Below, piece after piece: positions 41,240 to 49,990 of a stretch of 64,000 nt of DNA. Location: NCBI RefSeq assembly GCF_023276405.1, contig NZ_JALRMO010000001.1, positions 7,093,501-7,157,500 on the forward strand, read 5' to 3'. The notes under the pieces were generated by a model, which ran no database searches, was not told the origin of the DNA, and worked only from the letters and a program-made list of their open reading frames with translations. A program made the translations under genes and the position numbers. Within the stretch, counting starts at the first letter, position 1, and each line of letters opens with the position of its first letter. The DNA is from Paenibacillus hamazuiensis. Lineage in GTDB: Bacteria; Bacillota; Bacilli; Paenibacillales; NBRC-103111.

Positions 41240-43669
41240 ATGATGATTACGGCAGAGGAACTGCTTGATTTTATGAAAGAAACGGCATATAAGCCGATGA
41301 CGTATCAGGAGCTCGAAAAGCAATTTAACATAGAAAGTGCCGACGAGTTCAAACAATTTTTGAAGCTGCTGAACCAGCTGGAAAACGAAGGTCTTATTTT
41401 AAGAACCCGCAACGAACGGTACGGAGTGCCGGAGCGGATGAACCTGCTGCGGGGCAAGCTGCAGGCACATGCCAAAGGGTTCGGCTTTTTGCTGCCGGAC
41501 GATAAAGATTTGCCCGACGTATACATTCATGCGAACGATATGGGCGGGGCGATGAACGGCGATACGGTTCTCGTACGGGTCACGTCGAAAAGCCAGGCCG
41601 GCGGCCGGATGGAAGGCGAAGTCGTACGCGTCGTGAACCGGGCGATTACGCAAATCGTCGGCACGTTCCAAAACCATGAAACGTATGCGTTTGTCATTCC
41701 GGACGATAAGCGGATTGTTCGGGATATTTTTGTCACGAAGGAAAACTTCAACGGCGCGATGGACGGGCACAAGGTCGTTGTGCAAATTCTGAATTACCCG
41801 GAAGGCCGGGCGGCGGCGGAAGGCGCAGTGATCGAGATTCTCGGTCATAAAAACGACCCCGGCGTCGACATCATCTCGATCATCCGCAAATACGGGCTGC
41901 CGGAAGCTTTCCCGGAGGAAGTCATGCTCGAAGCGGAATCGGTACCCGATACGATCAGCGAAAAAGATTTGGCCGGTCGTCGCGATCTGCGCCACAAACG
42001 TATCGTCACGATCGACGGCGAGGATGCCAAAGACCTCGATGATGCGGTGAATGTCGAGCGCCTGCCGAACGGCAACTATTTACTTGGCGTACATATTGCC
42101 GATGTAAGCTATTATGTGCGCGAAAATTCCGCACTCGACCGTGAAGCGTACAACCGGGGCTGCAGCGTGTATTTGGTCGACCGCGTCATTCCGATGCTGC
42201 CGCACCGGCTGTCGAACGGGATTTGCTCGCTGAATCCGCAGGTCGACCGGCTGACGATGTCGTGCGAAATGGAGTTCGACGCAAGCGCGAACGTGGTTCG
42301 TCACGATATTTTTACAAGTGTGATCAAGACGAGCGAACGGATGACGTATACGAACGTCCGGAAAATTTTGACCGAAGAAGACCCGGAATTGATGGAGCGT
42401 TACGATTATCTGATCGACGATTTCCGGCTCATGGAAGAGCTGGCGATGATGCTGCGGAACAAACGGATGAAGCGCGGCGCGATCGATTTCGACTTCCAGG
42501 AGTCGAAAATTTTGGTCGATGAGAACGGCAAACCGACGGATATTGTGAAAAGAGAACGGTCCATCGCCGAGATGATTATCGAGGAATTCATGCTGGCGGC
42601 GAATGAGACGGTCGCGGAGCATTTTCACTGGATGAAGGTGCCGTTCCTGTACCGGATTCACGAAGACCCGGATGCGGAAAAGCTGATGCATTTCATGGAG
42701 TTCATTACGAACTTCGGATACGTGGTCCGCGGCAAAGGAAACACGGTGCATCCGCGCGCGCTGCAGACGCTTCTTGAAGAGATCAAGGGTACGAAGGAAG
42801 AGACGGTCATCAGCACCGTAATGCTGCGTTCGATGAAGCAGGCGAAATACGATGCGCAGAGCACGGGGCATTTCGGACTTGCGGCCGAGTTTTACTCGCA
42901 CTTTACGTCGCCGATCCGCCGTTACCCGGACCTGATCATTCATCGCGTGATGCGCGAGGTGCTCGAAAACGGCACGCTGCCGGAGCAGCGTCACGATTAT
43001 TTGTCCGGCCGCATGGACGACTATGCGCGGCAATCGTCGGAACGCGAACGCACCGCGGTGGACGCCGAGCGGGAGACGGAGGCGCTGAAGAAAGCCGAGT
43101 ATATGCTCGATAAAGTCGGCGAGGAATTCGAGGGTATCATCAGCAGCGTGACGAGCTTCGGGATTTTCGTCGAGCTGCACAATACGGTTGAAGGGCTTAT
43201 CCGTTTGAGCGATTTGACCGACGATTACTATCATTACCACGAGGCGCAGCACGCGCTGATCGGCGAGAGATCGTCGCGGATTTACCGTCTCGGCGATGAA
43301 GTGAAGGTGCGCGTCGCGCGTGTGAACATTGACGAGCATACGATCGATTTTGAAATGGTCGATATGAAGCCGCGCGAGAAGAAGTTCAACCTCGTCGACG
43401 GGCTCAAGCAGGTGCGCGAGACGAGCCAGCAGGGCAAAGGCGAACGCGGCAAGGGCCGGCGCGGCGGCGGTGCGGTCGCGGCGGGCGAGTTTAAAGGCCG
43501 CGGCGGCAGTGCGAAGAACGGCCGAGGGGCCTCGGCAGCGCGCTCGGGGAAAGCCGGCGGCCGGTCCGGGACTGCGTCGGGCAGCAAAAATGGAAGCCGG
43601 CGTACCGGAGGCGGAAACGGCGGCAAGAAGGATCTGATCGGCGCGTTTGTGCGTAAGAAGAAAAGATAG
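41240..43669 (+). CDS. rnr: Ribonuclease R
   Basis: An 809-residue 3'-5' exoribonuclease. An N-terminal winged helix (about 1-65), two cold-shock domains (about 75-225), the RNB catalytic domain with [14 protein letters not shown] (the acidic metal site) and [19 protein letters not shown], and an S1 domain (about 630-715: [21 protein letters not shown]) are visible. The last ~85 residues are Gly/Arg/Lys-rich, a basic RNA-binding tail. RNase R degrades structured RNA and works with tmRNA/SmpB in quality control; smpB follows 83 bases downstream. ATG 41240 or 41243 can serve as start. Confidence 0.95.
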   Translation: MMITAEELLDFMKETAYKPMTYQELEKQFNIESADEFKQFLKLLNQLENEGLILRTRNERYGVPERMNLLRGKLQAHAKGFGFLLPDDKDLPDVYIHANDMGGAMNGDTVLVRVTSKSQAGGRMEGEVVRVVNRAITQIVGTFQNHETYAFVIPDDKRIVRDIFVTKENFNGAMDGHKVVVQILNYPEGRAAAEGAVIEILGHKNDPGVDIISIIRKYGLPEAFPEEVMLEAESVPDTISEKDLAGRRDLRHKRIVTIDGEDAKDLDDAVNVERLPNGNYLLGVHIADVSYYVRENSALDREAYNRGCSVYLVDRVIPMLPHRLSNGICSLNPQVDRLTMSCEMEFDASANVVRHDIFTSVIKTSERMTYTNVRKILTEEDPELMERYDYLIDDFRLMEELAMMLRNKRMKRGAIDFDFQESKILVDENGKPTDIVKRERSIAEMIIEEFMLAANETVAEHFHWMKVPFLYRIHEDPDAEKLMHFMEFITNFGYVVRGKGNTVHPRALQTLLEEIKGTKEETVISTVMLRSMKQAKYDAQSTGHFGLAAEFYSHFTSPIRRYPDLIIHRVMREVLENGTLPEQRHDYLSGRMDDYARQSSERERTAVDAERETEALKKAEYMLDKVGEEFEGIISSVTSFGIFVELHNTVEGLIRLSDLTDDYYHYHEAQHALIGERSSRIYRLGDEVKVRVARVNIDEHTIDFEMVDMKPREKKFNLVDGLKQVRETSQQGKGERGKGRRGGGAVAAGEFKGRGGSAKNGRGASAARSGKAGGRSGTASGSKNGSRRTGGGNGGKKDLIGAFVRKKKR

Positions 43670-43752
43670 TTATAAGCGTCAATGCGCTTGATTTATTGGA
43701 TTGGAGTTGATACAATTAGCTCCAATCCAATTTGACTGTTGAGGTGATTTTC

Positions 43753-44232
43753 ATGGGCAAGAAGGCGGACGGCAAGGTGCTCGCCCAGAATAAAAAAGCT
43801 TCCCATGACTATTTCATCGAGGATACGTACGAATGCGGTCTCGTATTAACCGGTACGGAAATCAAGTCGCTGCGTATGGGCAAAGCGAATATCGGGGATG
43901 CTTTCGCGCTGATCCGCAACGGAGAAGCGTTTATCCATAACATGCACATCAGCCCGTTCGAGCAGGGTAACCGGCATAATCCGAGCGACCCGACGCGGGC
44001 GCGCAAGCTGCTTTTGAAGAAGGCGGAAATCAACAAGCTGCTCGGTCTCGCCAAGCAGGAAGGTTACACGCTGGTGCCGCTCAAGATTTATGTGCGCAAC
44101 GGATTTGCCAAGCTGCTGATCGGACTCGGCAAAGGGAAGAAGCAATACGACAAGCGCGAATCGGCTGCCAAACGCGACGCTCAGCGCGACATTCAGCGGG
44201 TTTTGCGGGAGAAGCAGAAGGTGGCGCGGTAG
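43753..44232 (+). CDS. smpB: SsrA-binding protein SmpB
   Basis: A 159-residue OB-fold protein that binds tmRNA and delivers it to stalled ribosomes. The sequence is typical: [71 protein letters not shown] and the basic C-terminal tail [18 protein letters not shown] that is disordered in solution. ATG 43753 follows GAGGTGA; an upstream in-frame ATG lies before the ribosome binding site and is not used. tmRNA follows about 125 bases downstream. Confidence 0.97.
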   Translation: MGKKADGKVLAQNKKASHDYFIEDTYECGLVLTGTEIKSLRMGKANIGDAFALIRNGEAFIHNMHISPFEQGNRHNPSDPTRARKLLLKKAEINKLLGLAKQEGYTLVPLKIYVRNGFAKLLIGLGKGKKQYDKRESAAKRDAQRDIQRVLREKQKVAR

Positions 44233-44281
44233 TTTATTGGCTTCCTTGCCAGCAATCGATGCTACACAAGGCACGAACTTA

Positions 44282-44290
44282 TGTTATAAT
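44282..44290 (+). promoter_or_regulatory. Extended -10 promoter of tmRNA
   Basis: TGTTATAAT is a TGn-TATAAT element 66 bp before the mature 5' end; the -35 region is weak. The distance implies a precursor trimmed at the 5' end. Confidence 0.5.
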
Positions 44291-44356
44291 GATTAAGCAT
44301 CAACGAGTAACCTGCTTTTTCGGCAGAATAGTTACCTACGATGCTCTTTCTATCTC

Positions 44357-44718
44357 GGGGACGTTTTTGGATTCGACGGGGGTAGTTCGAGCATGGGTAG
44401 CGGGTAGTGGGGACGCGGCCACTTCATCAACGCTAAAGCCAATTAAATGGCAAACAACAACAACCTGCTCTTTTAGCAGCCTAAGAAACTGCTGGAGCGC
44501 TCCTACCTTCCATCGCCCATGTGGCGGGATAGGGGCTCAACCTTTAGTGGGATACGCTGTCTAGTCTCCGCCTGGGGCTAGCTGAAGAAGACAATCAGGC
44601 TGACCCAACGCGCAGCCGGTTACGGGGCGGCGCTCGGGTGACATCAAAACCGTGGCTACACCCGTAGAAGCCTATGTGGCGTTATCTTCGGACAGGGGTT
44701 CGACTCCCCTCGTCTCCA
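44357..44718 (+). ncRNA. ssrA: Transfer-messenger RNA (tmRNA)
   Basis: About 362 nt. The 5' end GGGGACG pairs with CGTCTCC at the 3' end (44711-44717) with one G-U pair; the tRNA-like half has the standard 5' GGATTCGACGGGGG and 3' GGTTCGACTCC T-loop. The tag frame is at 44449-44484 and reads GKQQQPALLAA then TAA, giving a tag A-GKQQQPALLAA ending in the usual LAA proteolysis signal. CCA is not encoded. The last ~80 nt are repeated at 46928-47008. Confidence 0.95.
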
Positions 44719-44728
44719 TAAAGACAAG

Positions 44729-44757
44729 AAACACCATCCAATGAGATGGTGTTTTTT
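44729..44757. terminator. Intrinsic terminator after tmRNA
   Basis: ACACCATC and GATGGTGT around CAATGA, followed by TTTTTT; it also lies at the end of the convergent Doc toxin gene. Confidence 0.85.
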
Positions 44758-45158
44758 CATGCACTCTTTTGTGAATGCCTTTGAATGACTTCTGCTAACT
44801 CTGAAAGCGTATATTTATGATTGACCATGTCTACGGTGAAATCTTCAGCTGCTTTTGTGTCCATGATAAATAAGTAACCATTGTATCTTAGAAAAATGAC
44901 CAATGCGGTAAAGGCTGTTCGTTTGTTGGCATTTTGAAATGGATGATTTTGTCCCAAGGATTCAAACAATGCCGCGGCCTTCTCAAAGATCGTTGGATAG
45001 GCATCCTCACCAAAGGCGGATGACATGGGACGATGAATCGCAGACTCTAGCATGTCACCGCTTTTTACACCTATAAATTCTCCTGGGCTGTATCTTTGAA
45101 TCATTGCAACGTTAACAGCGATGACTTCTTGAACAGTAAGATATTGAATGGTGGTCAC
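44757..45158 (-). CDS. Doc-family (Fic fold) toxin
   Basis: A 133-residue death-on-curing toxin. The Fic/Doc core HPFQNANKRT lies at residues 72-81, matching the Doc form HxFxNANKR; Doc from phage P1 phosphorylates elongation factor Tu and halts translation. The start region YLTVQEVIAVNVAMIQRY is typical of the family. The gene lies two bases after the antitoxin gene on the same strand and ends at the terminator shared with tmRNA. It is part of the tmRNA-associated island. Confidence 0.88.
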   Translation of the reverse strand: MTTIQYLTVQEVIAVNVAMIQRYSPGEFIGVKSGDMLESAIHRPMSSAFGEDAYPTIFEKAAALFESLGQNHPFQNANKRTAFTALVIFLRYNGYLFIMDTKAAEDFTVDMVNHKYTLSELAEVIQRHSQKSA

Positions 45159-45160
45159 CT

Positions 45161-45424
45161 TTATCGATCCTTGAGGCCTTTCAATGTATCATCATAGACA
45201 TGGATCACTTCGTTAAGAGTTTCAAGGAAATCAGGACTAAGTCCAGTAGGTAAATTCACCTTGGTTAGCTTTCTAATAACGATCTCGCCATCTTTCTCTC
45301 TTACATCAATTTGCACTGAATCTCCTGCTTCGAGGCCAAGCTGCTTAAGCGCATCTGTCATTGTAATTCCTAGGCTGTTTCCAAACTTAGATACTTTTCG
45401 CTCCATATCGATCACCTTAGTCAC
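45161..45424 (-). CDS. AbrB/MazE-like antitoxin
   Basis: An 87-residue protein whose first half is a swapped-hairpin AbrB domain (VSKFGNSLGITMTDALKQLGLEAGDSV…), the DNA-binding fold of many antitoxins; the C-terminal ~40 residues would bind and neutralise Doc. Doc is most often paired with Phd, so an AbrB partner is less common though known. GTG 45424 has AAGGAG nine bases upstream; ATG 45406 is an alternative with AAGGTGA before it. A palindrome TGTTATAACA at 45456-45465 lies in its upstream region and could be the autoregulatory operator. Confidence 0.8.
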   Translation of the reverse strand: MTKVIDMERKVSKFGNSLGITMTDALKQLGLEAGDSVQIDVREKDGEIVIRKLTKVNLPTGLSPDFLETLNEVIHVYDDTLKGLKDR

Positions 45425-45681
45425 CCTATTTCACTCCTTATTTATACTATTCAACTGTTATAACAATTATACAATAAAATGGCCATTAAAATATAGGATC
45501 ATTGCAAAACGCAGCTAAAGTAGGTCATCTTAGGACTGGATTTGACTTATTCTCGTCCCCATAGGACGAAATACCAATCCGTGAAGGTGCTCTTTTGGGT
45601 TTGTGTCTATTGAGGTGTATAATAGAAACTGATCTTATGTTCGGTATGATGATATCGCCATGTTATCGAGGGGTGAGCCAA

Positions 45682-46908
45682 ATGACCAATTTGTTAACGT
45701 TATCCGAAATCAAGAATGAAGTCAGAACGGTCATTCGGCAAAACAAGGAACGAGGCTTTTTGCCGTATAGCGGTTGTAATCGGGTGTGCCATGCATTGAT
45801 AGACATGCTGGAAAATAGCAGACTGCTTGAAGATCGCAAGTTATCCTTCGACATTCATTTATTTATATTTGTTGAGATTCTTAAGCTCGTCTCCCATGCA
45901 GATACATCCTCGGGTGCCGCTACCGACGCCATTCACTATTGCCTTTCCGGAGTAGAGGAGCTTAGTAGATCGGCAACCCTTGAGAATCGAAGCCACATGC
46001 TTGGTGGGATCATTAAAACATCGAAGAATAAAGCTTGTATCGAATGGGCGGAGCATGGGTACGGTTTGCTGAGCAACGCTGTCTATTTGGTTCGGGATCA
46101 TAAGGATGCCGAGAGTGTATACAGCATTTTCCCAATGCTCGGAACGATGTATGGAAGAAGGGAATACCCTGATCGATTCGTCATTACTCAAGGAATCATT
46201 GAACGGTTGAACGGTGTTGCTGCGGCGGATCAGTATGTGATGGAGCATTTGGATGTTCCCGAAATGAGAAAGATCATGGTTGAACGAGCCATTGGAAACC
46301 AGCAGTATTCCTTGGCAGAACAATTATGCGTTGAAGCGCTCCAAGAGGATAAGGGCAATTACCACAGACCCCCTGTGTGGGCCTATCATCTGGAACGAAT
46401 CTATTCGGAGCTTCGCATTACAGAGAAGCAGGTCGAGATGATTCGTCTCATCCTGCTAAGAGGAGATACATCGTATTTTCAGAAATTGAAGGAGCTTTGC
46501 CAGCTTGAAGGCACTTGGGAGGAAACACGGGGCGTACTCCTGCACGAACTTCTTGAAAATCTCATGCCACACGATTTTGCTGCGTTGTTGTCGCAGGAAG
46601 GCGAAACCGCAAAATTGCTGGAAGTGGTACGAGCCCATCCTATTTACGTAGAGCATTATGGAAAGCAGTTGGCACAAGACTACCCCGAGGAGGCTTATTC
46701 GATCTATGAGGAATATATTTTTAGTGAAGCGGCGGCCGCAACAGATCGAAGAAAGTACAAGGGAGTTTGTAGGCTGATTAAAAGTTATTTCAGGGCTGGT
46801 GCCAAAGAACAAGCGAAAGGCATCATTCGGCAATTGATCGAGAATTACCCTCGTCGGGTGGCTATGGTAGACGAGCTTCAAGCGTTAAGTAATAGCTTGC
46901 AGAAGTAG
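45682..46908 (+). CDS. Unrecognised helical protein in the island
   Basis: A 408-residue soluble protein, mostly alpha-helical and repeat-like (many short amphipathic helices such as IIERLNGVAAADQYVMEHL and EAYSIYEEYIFSEAAAATD), without signal peptide or membrane helices and without a motif I can name. ATG 45682 has a GGGGTGAG site; a longer frame from 45595 lacks one. It lies between the toxin-antitoxin pair and the tmRNA remnant, so it belongs to the island. Tetratricopeptide-like or other alpha-solenoid architecture is possible; function unknown. Confidence 0.65.
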   Translation: MTNLLTLSEIKNEVRTVIRQNKERGFLPYSGCNRVCHALIDMLENSRLLEDRKLSFDIHLFIFVEILKLVSHADTSSGAATDAIHYCLSGVEELSRSATLENRSHMLGGIIKTSKNKACIEWAEHGYGLLSNAVYLVRDHKDAESVYSIFPMLGTMYGRREYPDRFVITQGIIERLNGVAAADQYVMEHLDVPEMRKIMVERAIGNQQYSLAEQLCVEALQEDKGNYHRPPVWAYHLERIYSELRITEKQVEMIRLILLRGDTSYFQKLKELCQLEGTWEETRGVLLHELLENLMPHDFAALLSQEGETAKLLEVVRAHPIYVEHYGKQLAQDYPEEAYSIYEEYIFSEAAAATDRRKYKGVCRLIKSYFRAGAKEQAKGIIRQLIENYPRRVAMVDELQALSNSLQK

Positions 46909-46927
46909 TTTGTGGTTTGAGGGCGAA

Positions 46928-47008
46928 GCTCGGGTGACTTCAAAACTGTGACTACACCCGTAGAAGCCTGTGTGGCGTTATCTTCAGACAGGGGTTTGAC
47001 TCCCCTCG
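46928..47008 (+). repeat. Diverged copy of the tmRNA 3' end (att-like direct repeat)
   Basis: From GCTCGGGTGAC to CCCCTCG this stretch matches 44632-44712 of tmRNA base for base except for about seven substitutions (for example ACATC to ACTTC, TTCG to TTTG in the T-loop). The final CGTCTCC needed for the acceptor stem is replaced, so it cannot be functional. It marks the right end of the island. Confidence 0.8.
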
Positions 47009-47065
47009 AAAAACCATTTGAAATCGATTTAGAACGCTCTCGGAATCTCAAATTAACGAAAATAT

Positions 47066-47106
47066 ACGCCAAGCCTATGATTTTTCTCTCGGCTTGGCGT
47101 TTTCCT
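47066..47106. terminator. Intrinsic terminator downstream of the tmRNA remnant
   Basis: ACGCCAAGCC and GGCTTGGCGT are perfect inverted repeats followed by TTTTCC. It may be the original tmRNA terminator displaced by the insertion; it also lies downstream of the convergent ABC operon. Confidence 0.75.
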
Positions 47107-47203
47107 TTAAACAATACCTAAGCTTTAGGCTGACCATTGGAATAAAAAAGCACCAACTTCCGGATAATATAGTTTTAGATAGCTACTTCCATCTTTAATG
47201 ATT

Positions 47204-47972
47204 TCACACCCGCTTTTTGTACGCCCTCATTGCGAAAATATACGCAACAATCAGAATACCCAGGCACCATGCGAGCGCAATCCAAATGTCATGACCGACA
47301 GGCTGCCCGGCAAGCAGAGAACGTATCGCATCGACGATCGAGGTCACCGGCTGATTTTCGGCAAAGACGCGGACAACCGGCGGCATCGACTCGGTCGGCA
47401 CAAACGCCGAGCTGATAAACGGCAGGAAGATCAGCGGATAGGAAAACGCGCTTGCACCTTCCACCGATCTTGCGGACAGGTCCGGCAATCGCCGCGACCC
47501 AGGTTAGTGCCAGCGTAAACAGCGCGAGTATGCCGGCGACGGCAAGACACGGCAGGATCCCCGCCGACGAGCGAAAGCCCATAACGAGCGCTACGAGAAT
47601 GATGACGACAAGCGATATGGCGTTGGAAACCACCGAGGTCAGTACGTGCCCCCAGAGCACGGCGGAACGCGCAATCGGCATGGAGTGGAACCGCTCAATG
47701 ATACCCCGCTGCTTATCCAAAAACAGGCGGTAAGCTGTATAGGATATCCCGCTTGCAATCGCCATAAGGAGTATCCCGGGCAACAGGTAGTTCACATAGT
47801 TATCCGTACCGGTCTGGATTGCTCCGCCAAACACATAGACGAACAGCAGCATCATCGCAATCGGAGTGATGCAGACCGTGAGGATGGTATCCATGCTGCG
47901 GAAAACATGGCGCATGGAACGACCGAGCATAACGCCCATATCGCTGAAAAAGTGGCTTTTTGCCGTCTCCAT
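47204..47972 (-). pseudogene. ABC-2 type permease, frameshifted
   Basis: The first part (residues 1-~173 from ATG 47972) is a normal DrrB-like permease with GIIERFHSMPIARSAVLWG and several helices; after TWVAAIAG the frame is lost. The continuation, LSARSVEGASAFSYPLIFLP… to the natural end YKKRV, lies one frame over (47204 to about 47478). One extra base near 47480 explains the shift, and the whole span is 769 nt, one more than a multiple of three. Without it the protein would be ~255 residues. Either a real inactivation or a sequencing error. It belongs with the ATPase just upstream. Confidence 0.75.
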
Positions 47973-48731
47973 TTACTTCTCCCCCTTGTTGCCGACGATA
48001 GCGAGGAAGATCTCCTCCAGTGTCGGCTGTTTTTCCACATACTCTACCTCTGCGGGCGGGAATAGCTTTTTCAGTTCATTGAGTGTGCCGCCCGCAATAA
48101 TCCTGCCCTCATGCAAAATGGCAATTTGATCGGCAAGCTGCTCAGCCTCCTCCAAATACTGTGTGGTCAGGAGTATCGTCGTGCCTCCGTCCGCAAGCTC
48201 TTTGACAATCTTCCAAACCTCTATGCGCGCCTCGGGGTCAAGCCCGGTAGTCGGCTCGTCGAGGAAAATGATCTGCGGATTTCCCACAAGGCTCAAGGCG
48301 ATGTCAAGCCTGCGGCGTATACCGCCCGAATAAGTAGACGGCTTGCGGTCAGCGGCGTCGGCCAGGCCGAATCGTTTCAGCATAGTATCCGCTGCCTGAC
48401 GCGGATTCTTAAGGTGCCGCAGCTTGGCGATCATGATGAGATTTTCCCTTCCGGTCAACACCTCGTCCACGGCGGCAAATTGTCCGGTCAGGCTGATCGC
48501 CTGCCGTACATGGTCGGGCTTTGACGCGACGTCAAAGCCATTTATGACGGCGGTGCCTCCGTCCTGTTTAATGAGCGTGGTGAGGATTTTAACAATCGTC
48601 GTCTTGCCCGCGCCGTTGGAGCCGAGTAGGGCGAAAATCTCACCTCGCTTCACTTCAAAATCGACGCCCTTTAGGATTTCTATGTCCTTGAAAGACTTTC
48701 GCAGACCTTTCACTTCAATTGCTTTTTCCAT
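47973..48731 (-). CDS. ABC transporter ATP-binding protein (DrrA-like)
   Basis: A 252-residue ABC ATPase of the drug-resistance type: Walker A LLGSNGAGKTTIVKIL (about residues 34-49), signature TYSGGIRRRLDIALSL, Walker B IIFLDEPTTGLDPEARIEVW and LLTTQYLEEAEQLAD. The C-terminal extension PPAEVEYVEKQPTLEEIFL is the usual DrrA end. It sits directly against the frameshifted permease and is preceded by two DUF1048 genes and a PadR regulator, a recurrent Firmicutes drug-efflux arrangement. Confidence 0.92.
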   Translation of the reverse strand: MEKAIEVKGLRKSFKDIEILKGVDFEVKRGEIFALLGSNGAGKTTIVKILTTLIKQDGGTAVINGFDVASKPDHVRQAISLTGQFAAVDEVLTGRENLIMIAKLRHLKNPRQAADTMLKRFGLADAADRKPSTYSGGIRRRLDIALSLVGNPQIIFLDEPTTGLDPEARIEVWKIVKELADGGTTILLTTQYLEEAEQLADQIAILHEGRIIAGGTLNELKKLFPPAEVEYVEKQPTLEEIFLAIVGNKGEK

Positions 48732-48745
48732 CCGATATCCCCCTT

Positions 48746-49117
48746 TTACTTTGGTTTATCCGTAGCTTTTTTTATGGCCTTGTTAACTGCTTGGTCGACA
48801 GATTCTTGATAGATGTCAGCGTAAGTTTTTGAATCTTTGATCAGATCGTCGCAGAAAGCCGCTACGTCGCTGCCCGTTACTTCGAGCACGCCTTTCCCCA
48901 AGGCAGCGCCCTCTTCAAAAAGATCGACAATCCCCGAGAGCAAACCCGTCCCCTCGGTTAGCTCAACAGGGCCGACCTTAAAGAGATATTTTTGAATCTC
49001 CTTATAAACAATCTGATAATCTTGCGGGAGCGCTTTGACACGCGCCACGTGCGCTCGCCACTCTTTTTTGCCCTCGATGATATCTTGAATTTTCATTTTG
49101 ATATCTTGTATTTTCAT
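48746..49117 (-). CDS. DUF1048 family protein
   Basis: A 123-residue, mostly helical cytoplasmic protein of the DUF1048 family, recognised by similarity in pattern to its neighbour (VKALPQDYQIVYKEIQKYLF, VDLFEEGAALGKGVLEVTG, AFCDDLIKD). Such genes occur between PadR regulators and ABC exporters; their function is unknown. The first 21 bases are repeated in tandem, so the protein begins MKIQDIKMKIQDI. The ATG at 49117 has a good TAGGAGG site; the second ATG at 49096 does not. Confidence 0.8.
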   Translation of the reverse strand: MKIQDIKMKIQDIIEGKKEWRAHVARVKALPQDYQIVYKEIQKYLFKVGPVELTEGTGLLSGIVDLFEEGAALGKGVLEVTGSDVAAFCDDLIKDSKTYADIYQESVDQAVNKAIKKATDKPK

Positions 49118-49126
49118 ATTATCCTC

Positions 49127-49474
49127 CTACTTACCTAATTTTTTAGCGATATTGTTGTTGAGTTGCTTGCGCCACTTGTCGCGAAAAGACTTTGCCCCTT
49201 CTTCGCCGACCAGTGCTGAACAGAAGCCTTTGATATCGTCACCCAACACCTCTTGGATGCTCTGACCGTCCGCCGCCGATTCTTCCAGCAGGCCAAGCAC
49301 GCCGTCAAGAATGGGCATGAGGTTGCGACCGGTGAAATCTGCGTGCGGCCAAAGATTAACATTGATTTGCTCCCATGCTGCTTGATAATCAGCCGGCAGC
49401 TTTCGGACTCGCGATTCGAAAGCTTTCATTTCCTTAGTCATGTCGCTGCCGGTGATTTTTTCCCAAAAGTTCAT
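49127..49474 (-). CDS. DUF1048 family protein
   Basis: A 115-residue paralogue of the next gene (VRKLPADYQAAWEQINVNLW, LLEESAADGQSIQEVLGDD, GFCSALVGEEG). It begins at ATG 49474, overlapping the stop of the PadR gene by one base, and ends nine bases before the second copy. Two DUF1048 genes in tandem suggest a hetero- or homo-oligomer linked to the ABC transporter. Function unknown. Confidence 0.8.
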   Translation of the reverse strand: MNFWEKITGSDMTKEMKAFESRVRKLPADYQAAWEQINVNLWPHADFTGRNLMPILDGVLGLLEESAADGQSIQEVLGDDIKGFCSALVGEEGAKSFRDKWRKQLNNNIAKKLGK

Positions 49475-49806
49475 TATTTTTTCTCCTTTAGCTCATTTAT
49501 TTTTGATGATACGAACTCCCATTTTTCCCAGAACTTCTGTAGTTCCTTGCGCCCCGCGTCGTTGAGCATGAAAAACTTGCGCGGCGGTCCCATATCGGAT
49601 GGTTTTTTTTCTATGTCCACGAGTTTATTCTTCTCCAGCCGTACCAAAATGGTGTACACCGTTCCCTCCACAACGTCGGTGAAGCCGAGGGCGTTCAGCT
49701 GCCGCGTGATTTCGTAGCCGTAGGTTTCTTTGTGGCTGATAATTTCAAGGACACAGCCCTCAAGCACGCCTTTAAGCATTTCCGTCAGGTTTTCCAGCAT
49801 AATCAC
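49474..49806 (-). CDS. PadR-family transcriptional regulator
   Basis: A 110-residue PadR repressor: winged helix LEGCVLEIISHKETYGYEIT, RQLNALGFTDVVEGTVYTIL and the wing ILVRLEKNKLVDIEKKPSDMGPPRKFFML, plus a short C-terminal helix for dimerisation. PadR proteins commonly repress adjacent efflux operons and release DNA upon drug binding. It is the first gene of the minus-strand operon and its promoter carries a dyad that overlaps the -10 box. Confidence 0.9.
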   Translation of the reverse strand: MIMLENLTEMLKGVLEGCVLEIISHKETYGYEITRQLNALGFTDVVEGTVYTILVRLEKNKLVDIEKKPSDMGPPRKFFMLNDAGRKELQKFWEKWEFVSSKINELKEKK

Positions 49807-49843
49807 CTCCCTGCTATTCTGTATGACTGGTATGAAGTATTAC

Positions 49844-49885
49844 TTACTACTACTACATAGTAACACGCAGTAGCGGCTTTGTCAA
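49844..49885 (-). promoter_or_regulatory. PadR operon promoter with overlapping operator
   Basis: On the minus strand TTGACA (49885-49880) and TACTAT (49862-49857) are separated by 17 bp. The dyad TTACTA-8-TAGTAA (49844-49863) covers the -10 box and is the best candidate for the PadR site. Confidence 0.7.
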
Positions 49886-49990
49886 CTGCATTTGCTTTGA
49901 TAATAAAACGGAGCTGTTCCATTTTATACTGGATGTAGCCATCGGCCGAGCGTAATATGTAGGAAAGGCGGATTAAAGGGGAGTCAGGGC

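Larger units (their letters stand above)
44718..47008. mobile_element. Small island (remnant) inserted at the 3' end of tmRNA
   Basis: The element is bounded on the left by the intact tmRNA 3' end and on the right by a diverged copy of it. It contains a toxin-antitoxin pair on the minus strand and a 408-residue protein on the plus strand, all of lower GC content than the surrounding core genes. The tmRNA 3' end is a common integration site for tyrosine-recombinase elements. No integrase is left, so it is a remnant or a mobilisable piece. Confidence 0.6.

Noticed and set aside
47204-47488. The 94-residue minus-strand frame as an independent small membrane protein
   Set aside because: It continues the permease sequence in another frame and has no start signals of its own, so it is treated as part of the frameshifted gene.
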